NCBI GenBank assembly: GCA_963717635.1
Contig: OY970347.1
Span: 744,001-808,000, forward strand
DNA: 64,000 nucleotides
Source of the DNA: JALZKA01 sp963717635
Lineage (GTDB): Bacteria; Actinomycetota; Thermoleophilia; Solirubrobacterales; 70-9
Direction: 5' to 3'
The notes under the pieces are model-generated. The model was given only the letters and a program-made list of their open reading frames with translations, was not told where the DNA came from and made no database searches. Position numbers and translations under genes: made by a program. How positions within the stretch are numbered: the stretch's first letter is position 1; each line of letters begins with the position of its first letter. This document shows, piece by piece, positions 8,799 through 16,389 of this stretch.

Positions 8799-9866
8799 TC
8801 AGCCCTTCGGACGGTCCCGATCGCGCGACGGCTGCACGCGCTTCGGCTCGCCCGGCATCTTCGGATAGTCGGGCGGGTACGGCATGTCGGCCTCGCCCTC
8901 CTTCGCGTCGCGCTCGTAGAGCTCGAGCAACGGCTCGAGCGAGTGCCGCACGTCGTCGATCGCGGCGAACCGGTCGCCAACCGTGGCGAAACGGGCCGGC
9001 ATCGTCGCGACGGTGAAGTCCTCGGGGCGCGCGTCCGCGAGCTCGTCCCAGTCGAGCGGCGCCGAGACCGGGGCGCCGGGCTTCGGGCGCACGCTGTAGG
9101 GCGAGGCGATCGTCCGGTCGCGGGCGTTCTGGTTGTAGTCGATGAACACCCGCTCGCCGCGCTCTTCCTTCCACCACTTGGTCGTCACCTCGCCCGGCAT
9201 CCGCCGCTCCAGCTCGCGCCCGAAGGCGATCGCCGCATGGCGGACGTCGGTGAAGGTCCAGCGCGGCTCGACCCGCACGTAGATATGAACTCCACGGCCA
9301 CCCGACGTCTTCGGATAGCCGGCGTAGCCGAGCTCGTCCAGCAGCGCCCGCGCCTCGGCCGCGACGCGCACAGCGTCCTCGAAGCCGGTCCCTGGCTGCG
9401 GGTCGAGGTCAAGCCGCAGCTCGTCCGGATGCTCGACGTCTGCGCGCCGCACCGGCCAGGGATGAAACGTGATCGTCCCCATCTGCGCACACCAGGCGAC
9501 GACGGCCAGCTCCGTGGGGCAGATCTCGTCGGCGTGGCGGCCCGACGGGAACTCGATCCGCGCCGTCTCCACGTAGTCAGGCGCACCCGCCGGAATCCGC
9601 TTCTGGTAGAAGGCGTCGCCCTTGTGGCCCTCGCGGGTCGAGATCGTCATCCCCTCGTGGACTCCCTTGGGCCAGCGCTCGAGGGTCGTCGGGCGCTCGC
9701 GCAGCGCCCGCATGATCCCGTCGGCAACGGCGAGGTAGTACTCGGCGACCTCCAGCTTCGTGACCGCGGCGCTGCCCGCCATCGGCGGGAAGATCACGCG
9801 ATCGGGACTCGAAAGCCGGACCTCGCGCCCGTCCGCCTCAAGAGTGACCGCCTCCGCCTTGGCCAT
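8799..9866 (-). CDS. LigD-type primase-polymerase domain protein (AEP superfamily)
   Basis: The 355-residue stand-alone PolDom has metal-binding Asp153 and Asp155 in L-D-L-D-P-Q-P-G, the nucleotide-binding block S-G-G-R-G-V-H (188-194) and a third acidic residue in F-I-D-Y-N-Q-N-A (about 243). In multidomain LigD this domain fills gaps and adds ribonucleotides at DNA ends; here ligase and nuclease domains are absent. The charged C-terminal tail (after about residue 325) is probably disordered. It is convergent with the LigC-type ligase, so the two activities fused in LigD are split here. ATG 9866 lies just downstream of a -10-like GATACT; longer in-frame extension runs into the opposite-strand crotonase gene and is not credible. 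Confidence 0.9.
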   Translation of the reverse strand: MAKAEAVTLEADGREVRLSSPDRVIFPPMAGSAAVTKLEVAEYYLAVADGIMRALRERPTTLERWPKGVHEGMTISTREGHKGDAFYQKRIPAGAPDYVETARIEFPSGRHADEICPTELAVVAWCAQMGTITFHPWPVRRADVEHPDELRLDLDPQPGTGFEDAVRVAAEARALLDELGYAGYPKTSGGRGVHIYVRVEPRWTFTDVRHAAIAFGRELERRMPGEVTTKWWKEERGERVFIDYNQNARDRTIASPYSVRPKPGAPVSAPLDWDELADARPEDFTVATMPARFATVGDRFAAIDDVRHSLEPLLELYERDAKEGEADMPYPPDYPKMPGEPKRVQPSRDRDRPKG

Positions 9867-9872
9867 CCCAGC

Positions 9873-9878
9873 AGTATC
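9873..9878 (-). promoter_or_regulatory. Leaderless-type -10 element
   Basis: On the minus strand GATACT ends 6 bases before the ATG at 9866 of the polymerase-domain gene. Confidence 0.4.
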
Positions 9879-9908
9879 GCCGCCGGCGAGGAATGAAAGG
9901 ATCGGTGC

Positions 9909-10811
9909 GTGGAGCCGACCACGCTCACCTACGAAACCGGAGGGCGGATCGCCCGGATCACCCTCGACCGGCCCGAGCGCGGGAACGGGATCACGCTCGA
10001 GATGCCGCGCGAGCTGGCGGCCTGCGTCGAGCGCGCCAACCTCGACCCCGAGGTGCGCGTGATCGCGCTGGCCGGCAACGGTGGCGGGTTCTGCGGCGGC
10101 TACGACCTGGTCGAGAGCGCCGAGGGCTTGGGCCTCGACCGCGAGGCGGACGCTACCGAGGGGTCCCCGATCGACCCGATGGTCATCGCGCAGAACCACA
10201 ACCCGGCCGGACAGTGGGACCCGGTCACCGACTTCCAGATGATGTGGCGGAACCTGCGCGGCTTCATGAGCCTGTTCCATTCCGAGAAGCCGACGGTCTG
10301 CAAGGTGCACGGCTATTGCGTCGCGGGCGGGACCGACATGGCGCTGTGCTCCGACCTCCTGGTGATCGAGGACCGGGCCAAGATCGGCTATCCGCCTGCC
10401 CGCGTCTGGGGGGTGCCGACCACCGCGCTCTGGGCGCATCGCGTCGGCCCGGCGCGGGCGAAGCGCCTGCTGCTCACCGGTGACTCGCTGACCGGGACCG
10501 AGGCCGCCGACTGGGGGCTGGCGAGCGAAGCCGCACCCGCGGCCGAGCTTGACGAGCGCTTCGAGTCGCTGCTCGAGCGGATCGCGCAGGTTCCGATCAA
10601 CCAGCTCGTGATGCACAAGCTGCTCGTCAACCAGGCGCTCTACGCGCAGGGGCTCCACGCCACCCAGATTCTCGGCACGTTCTTCGACGGGATCGCCCGG
10701 CACACGCCGGAGGGCTTCGCTTTCCAGCAGCGCTCGGCCGAGGCCGGATTCAAGGAAGCCGTGCGCGAGCGCGACGAGCCGTTCGGCGACTTCGGGCTAC
10801 CCGGCCGGTGA
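9909..10811 (+). CDS. Enoyl-CoA hydratase/isomerase (crotonase) family protein
   Basis: The 300-residue crotonase shows the N-terminal I-T-L-D-R-P-E-R-G-N segment, the first oxyanion-hole region A-G-N-G-G-G-F-C-G-G-Y-D-L, and the second in K-V-H-G-Y-C-V-A-G-G-T-D-M-A-L-C-S-D. An insertion of about 45 residues (roughly 78-120) after the first oxyanion region is typical of some actinobacterial EchA paralogues and may shape the acyl pocket. Crotonases hydrate, isomerise or cleave acyl-CoA thioesters; the exact reaction is not predictable. The GTG start at 9909 has an AAAGGA-type binding site about 8-14 bases upstream. It is divergent from the LigD-type polymerase gene. Confidence 0.88.
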   Translation: MEPTTLTYETGGRIARITLDRPERGNGITLEMPRELAACVERANLDPEVRVIALAGNGGGFCGGYDLVESAEGLGLDREADATEGSPIDPMVIAQNHNPAGQWDPVTDFQMMWRNLRGFMSLFHSEKPTVCKVHGYCVAGGTDMALCSDLLVIEDRAKIGYPPARVWGVPTTALWAHRVGPARAKRLLLTGDSLTGTEAADWGLASEAAPAAELDERFESLLERIAQVPINQLVMHKLLVNQALYAQGLHATQILGTFFDGIARHTPEGFAFQQRSAEAGFKEAVRERDEPFGDFGLPGR

Positions 10812-10834
10812 TCCGGGTCGGCCCTGCCACGAGC

Positions 10835-12277
10835 CTAGGCGGGGCGCGCGAAGAACAGGATCCGGCCTCCCTCGGAGAGCTGCTCTCGGCGTTCGATCGC
10901 GAAGCGCTCCGCGAGCAGCCGTTCGAAGTTCTGGAGCTCGTAGTCGGGGTTGGAGCCGTCGTCCTTGCCGGAGAGCAGGCTCCGGACCATCGGATCGTCG
11001 CGCGGCGGGAACTCGACCACCAGGGCGGCGTCGAGCGAGCGCATCCAGGCGACGACTTCGGCCAGCGGCACGTTGCCGCCGATCGCCGCGTGGTGGACGA
11101 GCGCCAGGGCCAGGACCAGGTCCGGCTTGCCGCGCGCTTCGAGGGGCCGTCGCTCGAGGCCGCGCCAGCCAAGCCCCGGGGACGGGTCGGTGACGTCGGC
11201 GACCAGCGGCAGGATTCGATCATTCCCCTCGCTCGCGAGCTGCCGATAGAGCGCGTCGATCGTGGCGTGGTCGGAGTCGATGGCAACGACATAGGCACCG
11301 GCCTCGGCAGCGATCCGCGAGTACGCCCCGTCGTTGGCGCCGAGATCCCAGACCAGCCCATGGCTCGTCGCCCGCAACGCCTCCGTCACGAACGCGGCCT
11401 TGCGCTCCGCGGTCGCCTCCGTGTAGGTGTTCGAGTCGCGGTAGCCACTCCAGGTCGATGCTGGAGTGCTCCACTCCAGGCGCGCCACCAGCTTGCGGAG
11501 CCGGCGCGCGTTGGCGCGGATCAGCTCGCTGGAGAAGCTCGCGTCGCGCAGCTCGCGCTTCACCTCGGCGCCGGCCCGGGCGGCGTTGCGGCGCTCGAGC
11601 CGCGCGTGGACGTGGACGTGGGAGAGCACGCCGCGGCGGAGGTGGTCTCGCAGCGAGAAGCAGCGATCCGCGTCGGCGGGCGGGATGCCGTCGATCGAGC
11701 CCCGCAGCCAGGGCTGGAATGGGATTCCCCGATAGGCCTGGAGCAGGAGCGGGTTCAGGAACAGGGAGCAGAACTGCCGGTAGCCCGCCCAGGGCTCGCC
11801 CTCGCGCAGGCGCTCGAAGGACCCGACGTCCACGAACACCGCTCGCGCGCCACGCCACTGCACGTTGTACGGCGACGCGTCCTTCAGAACCATCCCGTCG
11901 TCGAGCGCCGAGAGCAACAGGTCGAGCTGCAAAAGAGCCGCGTCGCGGAGCATCCCGAAGCTCCACTCGTAGGGGTACGAGACGAACGGGATCCGGTCAT
12001 GGCGCAGCACCCCCGCGACGCCGGCCGCGAGCGCGGGCTCGCCGCCGTTGCGGGTGATCGCCTCAGGGATCGCCGACTCCCGGCACTCCTCGGTCCCGAT
12101 CAGGGAGCCGGCCGCGACAAAGCGGGCGAAGGTCGGCGATTCGGCGAGGGCTCGCCAATCCTCGTGGGCGCGAGCGCTCAGCACGCGGTAGACGGCGTCT
12201 CCGCTGACGAGCACACGGCTCTCTGGGTCGCGGAACGACCCAGGATCGACGACTGCCTGTTCGGACCCGCCGGTCAC
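10835..12277 (-). CDS. NoeA-like protein: kinase-like N-terminal part plus SAM-dependent methyltransferase
   Basis: In this 480-residue two-part protein, residues ~1-270 carry a degenerate kinase-like region (I-P-F-V-S-Y-P-Y-E-W, then V-L-K-D-A-S-P-Y-N-V-Q-W, resembling a catalytic loop, and V-F-V-D-V-G-S-F-E-R). Residues ~300-470 are a class I methyltransferase with SAM motif LVWDLGANDGAYS. The architecture resembles NoeA-type nodulation methyltransferases and related uncharacterised proteins (from memory of the family). It begins 10 bases after the stop of a PGTGS microprotein, so the two form an operon, and it diverges from a membrane sulfatase gene. A role in modifying a cell-surface glycan is plausible but inferred from context only. 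Confidence 0.7.
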   Translation of the reverse strand: MTGGSEQAVVDPGSFRDPESRVLVSGDAVYRVLSARAHEDWRALAESPTFARFVAAGSLIGTEECRESAIPEAITRNGGEPALAAGVAGVLRHDRIPFVSYPYEWSFGMLRDAALLQLDLLLSALDDGMVLKDASPYNVQWRGARAVFVDVGSFERLREGEPWAGYRQFCSLFLNPLLLQAYRGIPFQPWLRGSIDGIPPADADRCFSLRDHLRRGVLSHVHVHARLERRNAARAGAEVKRELRDASFSSELIRANARRLRKLVARLEWSTPASTWSGYRDSNTYTEATAERKAAFVTEALRATSHGLVWDLGANDGAYSRIAAEAGAYVVAIDSDHATIDALYRQLASEGNDRILPLVADVTDPSPGLGWRGLERRPLEARGKPDLVLALALVHHAAIGGNVPLAEVVAWMRSLDAALVVEFPPRDDPMVRSLLSGKDDGSNPDYELQNFERLLAERFAIERREQLSEGGRILFFARPA

Positions 12278-12287
12278 GGCGGGGGAG

Positions 12288-12476
12288 CTACTGGGCGTCG
12301 ATGTCCGGCGCCGGCTCCGAGGCCTCCTTGGAGCCGGACCTGCCGATCCGGAAGAAGTCCAGGATGCGCCGGCCGAACAGCTTCAGGGCCACGGCGAGCC
12401 CGGCGAGGCCGCCGAGCAGCGCCTGCAGGATCACACTGCCGGTGCCCGGATCCAAGTATCCAAGTACTGGGTCCAT
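12288..12476 (-). CDS. PGTGS-motif membrane microprotein
   Basis: The 62-residue protein begins with Y-L-D-P-G-T-G-S-V-I-L-Q-A-L, continues into one hydrophobic helix (about residues 17-34), and ends in a basic stretch (K-L-F-G-R-R-I) followed by an acidic tail. It is probably a single-pass inner-membrane protein with its tail in the cytoplasm. Small proteins with an L-D-P-G-(T/S)-G-S start are, to my knowledge, often found beside sulfatase-like and methyltransferase genes, as here. A GAGGAA ribosome binding site is 6-11 bases upstream. Its function is unknown; it could be a subunit or scaffold for the neighbouring enzymes. Confidence 0.75.
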   Translation of the reverse strand: MDPVLGYLDPGTGSVILQALLGGLAGLAVALKLFGRRILDFFRIGRSGSKEASEPAPDIDAQ

Positions 12477-12558
12477 TCAAGTTCCTCTCTCGTTAATCCC
12501 TCGGCGGCTCTGCCCAAGCCGTGTGCCGAGTTCGCGTCGAGGCTACAGGGTCGGCCCG

Positions 12559-12564
12559 TAGGAT
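12559..12564 (+). promoter_or_regulatory. Leaderless-type -10 element
   Basis: TAGGAT ends 6 bases before ATG 12571 of the membrane sulfatase gene. Confidence 0.5.
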
Positions 12565-12570
12565 TCCGCG

Positions 12571-14622
12571 ATGCCTTCTGAGATGTCGCCTCTGTGGCGG
12601 GGCGTCCACCTCGCCGTGCTCTGGGCGTTCGCGGTGGTCCAGCCGCTGCTGGATCTGCTGGGCGGGAACGCCGAGTTCTTCGTGGCGCGGGGCAACGCGT
12701 CAGGCGACGTCGTCGTGCTGGCCCTGGCCCTCGCGCTGCTGCCGCCACTCGCGCTCCTGGGCCTCGAGACCCTGGCGGGCCTCGTCTCCCGGCGGCTCCA
12801 GTGGCTCCTGCACCTCGGCTTCGTCGCCCTGCTGGCGGCCGCCTTCTCGCTGCTGGTCCTGGACGGCGTGGTCGACGGGCGCGGCTGGCTGCTGGTCGGC
12901 GCAGCGCTGCTGCTCGGCGGCTTGACGGGCGTCCTCTACGGGCGCAGCGCCGAGGCTCGCTCGCTGCTCAACTTCCTCGCACCGGCGCCGGTGGTGTTCG
13001 TGGTGCTGTTCCTGTTCTTCAGCGACGCCTCCAAGCTGGTCCTGCCCGAGGACGACGCGGACGCGCTTGCGGCCGGATCCGCCAGCCGGCCGATCATCGT
13101 CCTGCAGTTCGACGAGCTCGCAACCGCCTCGCTCATCGACCGCGAAGGGGCGATCTCAGAGCGGCGCTTCCCGAACTTCGCGGCGCTGGCCCGGCACGCG
13201 ACCTGGTACCGGAACGCGACCACGGTCGCCGACCACACCGACGACGCGGTGCCCGCGATCATCACCGGGACCCGGCCCGACGCTAGCCTCGACCCGCTCG
13301 CCAGCGACCATCCCAACAACCTGTTCACCCTGTTCGCGGGCTCGATGCGCCTGAACGTCCATGAGTACACGGCTCGGCTCTGCCCCGAGGCGTTCTGTGA
13401 GTCCGAGGCCGGGTCGTTTTCGGAGCGGATGCGGGCGCTGGCCTCGGATCTCGGCGTCGTCACGGCACATCTGGTGCTTCCCGACTCGCTCACGACGGGC
13501 CTACCGCCGGTCAATGAGGGGTTCTCCGGGTTCACCGCCCCCGAGGCGGGGGACGAGGACCTTCCGCACGTCGGGATCGACCAGGAGGCCATCGCCGCCC
13601 TCCTGGAAGGGATCGAGCAGACGCCGCGCTCGTTCCACTACATCCACCTGTCGCTCCCGCACGTGCCCTGGCGCTACCTCCCCGACGGCAGGGACTACGT
13701 GAACGGCGAGGTGTGGCGCGAATTCGACGACACGGTCGAGCGCTGGCCGGCCGACGGGCGCTGGGTCGCGCGGCAGGGCCTCCGAGCGCACCTGCTGCAG
13801 ACCGGATACGCGGACGCGCTCCTGGGCCGGGCGATGGACAGCGTCCGCGAGTCGGGGGCCTGGGACGAGGCGCTGATCGTTGTGGTGGCCGACCACGGCG
13901 TGAGCTTCATCCCGGGCACGTCGCGCCGCTACGCGGAGGCACAGAACATCGGCGAGATCGCGCCGACGCCGCTGTTCATCAAGGAGCCGGGACAGGGTTC
14001 GGGCCGCGTCGACGAGCGCCCGATGACCACCATCGACGTGCTGCCGACGATCGCGGAGCTGGCCGGGGTCGAGCTTCCATTCGAGGTCGACGGCAGGCCC
14101 GCCTCCGAGGTCGGCGGCAACCCGCCGCTCAGGGTGCTCCGCGGAGACGAGGACGAGCCGCGCACGTTCGACGCGGAGGCCGCGCTGAGCGGGATCGACG
14201 TGGCGGCCGGCCGGATCGAGCGGCTGTTCGGCTCGGGCTGGGAAGGGGTCTGGCGGATGGGTCCACATCCGGAGCTGATCGGCAGGCCGGTCGAAGCGCT
14301 CGATTCGCTTCCAGTCGATTTAGGGGCTACGTTTGCGCTGAGCCGGGCCGACGCGTATGCCGACGTCGACACGGAGGCCACCTTCGTCCCGGCGCTGGTC
14401 TCCGGGCGTCTCGAGGGCGTGGCGGCGGGCGCGCCGCTGGCGGTCGGCGTGAACGGGCGGATCGCCGTGATGAGCGAGGCCTACGACTCGGTCAAGGGCG
14501 GGGTGCACGTGTCGGCGCTGGTGCCGCCGGAGAGGTTCCGGGGTGGTCCGAACGACATCCAGCTCTACGCCGTGCTCGATCGCGCCGGAGGCCTCAGCCT
14601 GCAGGCCCTCGGCGGAACCTGA
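12571..14622 (+). CDS. Membrane-anchored sulfatase/alkaline-phosphatase-fold enzyme
   Basis: In this 683-residue protein four or five hydrophobic helices lie within residues ~10-150, then comes an extracytoplasmic sulfatase-fold domain. A first metal site is suggested by I-I-V-L-Q-F-D-E-L (about 170-178). A nucleophile Thr is likely in T-V-A-D-H-T-D-D-A-V-P-A-I-I-T-G-T (about 215-231), and V-V-A-D-H-G-V-S (about residue 433) supplies the late Asp-His metal pair. The layout recalls lipoteichoic-acid synthase and phosphoethanolamine transferases, so phosphotransfer onto a surface polymer is as likely as sulfate hydrolysis. A rare TTA codon occurs at 14320-14322. It diverges from the PGTGS microprotein operon and overlaps the convergent vanZ gene by 29 bases. 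Confidence 0.8.
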   Translation: MPSEMSPLWRGVHLAVLWAFAVVQPLLDLLGGNAEFFVARGNASGDVVVLALALALLPPLALLGLETLAGLVSRRLQWLLHLGFVALLAAAFSLLVLDGVVDGRGWLLVGAALLLGGLTGVLYGRSAEARSLLNFLAPAPVVFVVLFLFFSDASKLVLPEDDADALAAGSASRPIIVLQFDELATASLIDREGAISERRFPNFAALARHATWYRNATTVADHTDDAVPAIITGTRPDASLDPLASDHPNNLFTLFAGSMRLNVHEYTARLCPEAFCESEAGSFSERMRALASDLGVVTAHLVLPDSLTTGLPPVNEGFSGFTAPEAGDEDLPHVGIDQEAIAALLEGIEQTPRSFHYIHLSLPHVPWRYLPDGRDYVNGEVWREFDDTVERWPADGRWVARQGLRAHLLQTGYADALLGRAMDSVRESGAWDEALIVVVADHGVSFIPGTSRRYAEAQNIGEIAPTPLFIKEPGQGSGRVDERPMTTIDVLPTIAELAGVELPFEVDGRPASEVGGNPPLRVLRGDEDEPRTFDAEAALSGIDVAAGRIERLFGSGWEGVWRMGPHPELIGRPVEALDSLPVDLGATFALSRADAYADVDTEATFVPALVSGRLEGVAAGAPLAVGVNGRIAVMSEAYDSVKGGVHVSALVPPERFRGGPNDIQLYAVLDRAGGLSLQALGGT

Positions 14623-14962
14623 TCCAAGCGGCCAGGAACAGCGCCGCCGCGATCCCGGCCGCGTCGGCGGCCACGTCGAGGGGGTCGGAGTCGCGTCCCT
14701 CGACGAAGCTCTGGTGGTACTCGTCGGAGACGGCGTAGAGGAACGAGATCAATCCGGCCACCATGAGCCCCCGGCGGCCGAGAGCCGGTAGCAGCGCCCA
14801 TGCCCACAGGCCGGCGAGCAGGGCGTACTGCGTGAAATGCGCGATGACCCGGGTCCAGGCCGGCAGCTCTGGGCCCACGCTGGGCTGTGCCGACAGATAG
14901 AAGATCAGCGCCATCAGTGCCAGCGGGGCCAGCGCCCGAGGCCAGGCCGCCGCGAGCGTCAC
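14594..14962 (-). CDS. VanZ family membrane protein
   Basis: The 122-residue protein has about four hydrophobic helices and VanZ-family features: F-Y-L-S-A-Q-P near the start of helix one's exit, a His in A-H-F-T-Q-Y-A-L-L, and Y-A-V-S-D-E-Y-H-Q-S-F-V-E-G-R-D-S-D-P-L-D-V, the most conserved stretch of the family. VanZ gives low-level teicoplanin resistance in enterococci; most homologues have no known role. The GTG start at 14962 overlaps the pyk TGA (GTGA), so it is translated from the P-type ATPase/pyk mRNA. Its 3' end overlaps the opposite-strand sulfatase gene by 29 bases. Confidence 0.88.
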   Translation of the reverse strand: MTLAAAWPRALAPLALMALIFYLSAQPSVGPELPAWTRVIAHFTQYALLAGLWAWALLPALGRRGLMVAGLISFLYAVSDEYHQSFVEGRDSDPLDVAADAAGIAAALFLAAWIRFRRGPAG

Positions 14963-16389
14963 GGAACGCGGTGGATCTCGAACAGGTTGGTGCCCAGCTC
15001 CTGCTGGGGCAGGCCGGCGGTGATTCCGATCAGCTCCCCGGACTTGGCGACGCCCGTCTGGCGCGCGAGCTCCGAGCACTCGTCGAGCAGGGCCGAGATC
15101 CCGGTCCATTCATCGGCCATCGCGCAGCGCACGCCGAACAGGAGGTTGAGGCGCCGGACCGTCTCGATCCGGGGCGAGACGGCCAGGACCGGCACGCTCG
15201 GCCGATGGGCGGAGACCAGACGGGCGGTGCGCCCGCTCCGGGTCGGCACGATCAGGGCTGCGAGGCCGAGCGTGTACGTGGAGCCGACGGCCGCGCGGGC
15301 CACCGAGGCGGCGACGTCGCCCTCGGAGTCGGCGCGGCTGAAGACCCAGTCGCCGTAGGGCAGCTCGGGCTCGGTGGCGCGGGCGATCCGGTCCATCACG
15401 CGCACAGCCTCGATCGGGTGCTCGCCCACCGCGGTCTCCTCGGAGAGCATCACCGCGTCCGTGCCCTGGTAGATCGCGTTGGCCACGTCGGAGACCTCGG
15501 CGCGCGTCGGGCGCGGCGAGGAGACCATCGAAGCCAGCATCTGGGTGGCGGTGATCGACGGTCGGGAATGCTTGCCGGCGAGCGCGAGCAGGCGCCGCTG
15601 GACGCTGGGAACCTGCTCCAGCGGCAATTCGATCCCGAGGTCGCCCCGGGCGACCATGATTCCCGAGGTCGTCGCCTTGATGATCGCCTCGGCGCGCTCG
15701 GCGGCCTGGGGCTTTTCGATCTTCGCGATCACCGGGATGTCGGCGCCCCCGGTGCGGATCCTGCGGTGGACGGGGTCGAGGTCCTCGGCCCGGCGCACGA
15801 ACGAGACGGCGAGCAGGTCGATGCCTTGCTCGATCGCGAAGTCGACCCAGACCAGGTCGTCGCGGCCGGCCGACGGCAGCGTCACGTCGGCTCCCGGCAG
15901 GTTCAGCCCCTGATGGGAGGCAACCGGGCCGCCCACTTCGACCCGGCAGCGCACCGACGTGTCGTCCTTGCTCTCGACGCGCAGCCGGATGCGCCCGTCG
16001 GCCAGATACACGTCGCCGCCCTGCCGGACCGCGCCAGGCAGGCCATCCCAGGTGACGGGCAGCCGGGTCGGGTCGCCGACGACATCGTCGGTCGTCAACG
16101 CGACCTCGCCGTCAGCCGGCAGCTCGATCAGGCCGCCCTCGACGTCGCCGAGCCGGAGCTTGGGGCCGGGGAGGTCGCCCAGGATCCCGATCTCCTTGCC
16201 GCATCGCTCCGCCGCCTCGCGCGTCATCGCGACGTTCTCGGCGTGCTCCGCGGTCGTGCCGTGGGAGAAATTGAGTCGGAAGACGTCGGCGCCGGCCTCG
16301 ATCAGCGCGCACATCTTCTCGACGGTCCTGGTTGCCGGGCCGATCGTGCAGACGATCTTCGTGCGCCGGATGTCGGTCGCGTCGGTCAT
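14959..16389 (-). CDS. pyk: Pyruvate kinase
   Basis: The 476-residue glycolytic enzyme transfers phosphate from phosphoenolpyruvate to ADP. The N-terminal T-K-I-V-C-T-I-G-P-A, F-R-L-N-F-S-H-G, the catalytic Lys region in V-I-A-K-I-E-K-P, M-V-A-R-G-D-L-G-I-E-L, and T-A-T-Q-M-L-A-S-M are all present. A C-terminal allosteric-type domain of normal size follows. The ATG at 16389 overlaps the TGA of the P-type ATPase gene (ATGA), and its own TGA overlaps vanZ. A pyruvate kinase gene buried in a cation-ATPase operon is unusual and may mean its level is tied to ion or energy stress. The enzyme assignment is secure. Confidence 0.97.
   Translation of the reverse strand: MTDATDIRRTKIVCTIGPATRTVEKMCALIEAGADVFRLNFSHGTTAEHAENVAMTREAAERCGKEIGILGDLPGPKLRLGDVEGGLIELPADGEVALTTDDVVGDPTRLPVTWDGLPGAVRQGGDVYLADGRIRLRVESKDDTSVRCRVEVGGPVASHQGLNLPGADVTLPSAGRDDLVWVDFAIEQGIDLLAVSFVRRAEDLDPVHRRIRTGGADIPVIAKIEKPQAAERAEAIIKATTSGIMVARGDLGIELPLEQVPSVQRRLLALAGKHSRPSITATQMLASMVSSPRPTRAEVSDVANAIYQGTDAVMLSEETAVGEHPIEAVRVMDRIARATEPELPYGDWVFSRADSEGDVAASVARAAVGSTYTLGLAALIVPTRSGRTARLVSAHRPSVPVLAVSPRIETVRRLNLLFGVRCAMADEWTGISALLDECSELARQTGVAKSGELIGITAGLPQQELGTNLFEIHRVP

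Noticed and set aside
9867..10703. N-terminal extension of the LigD-type polymerase over the crotonase gene
   Set aside because: The extra residues are low-complexity antisense of a clear crotonase, and a -10 element supports the ATG at 9866.
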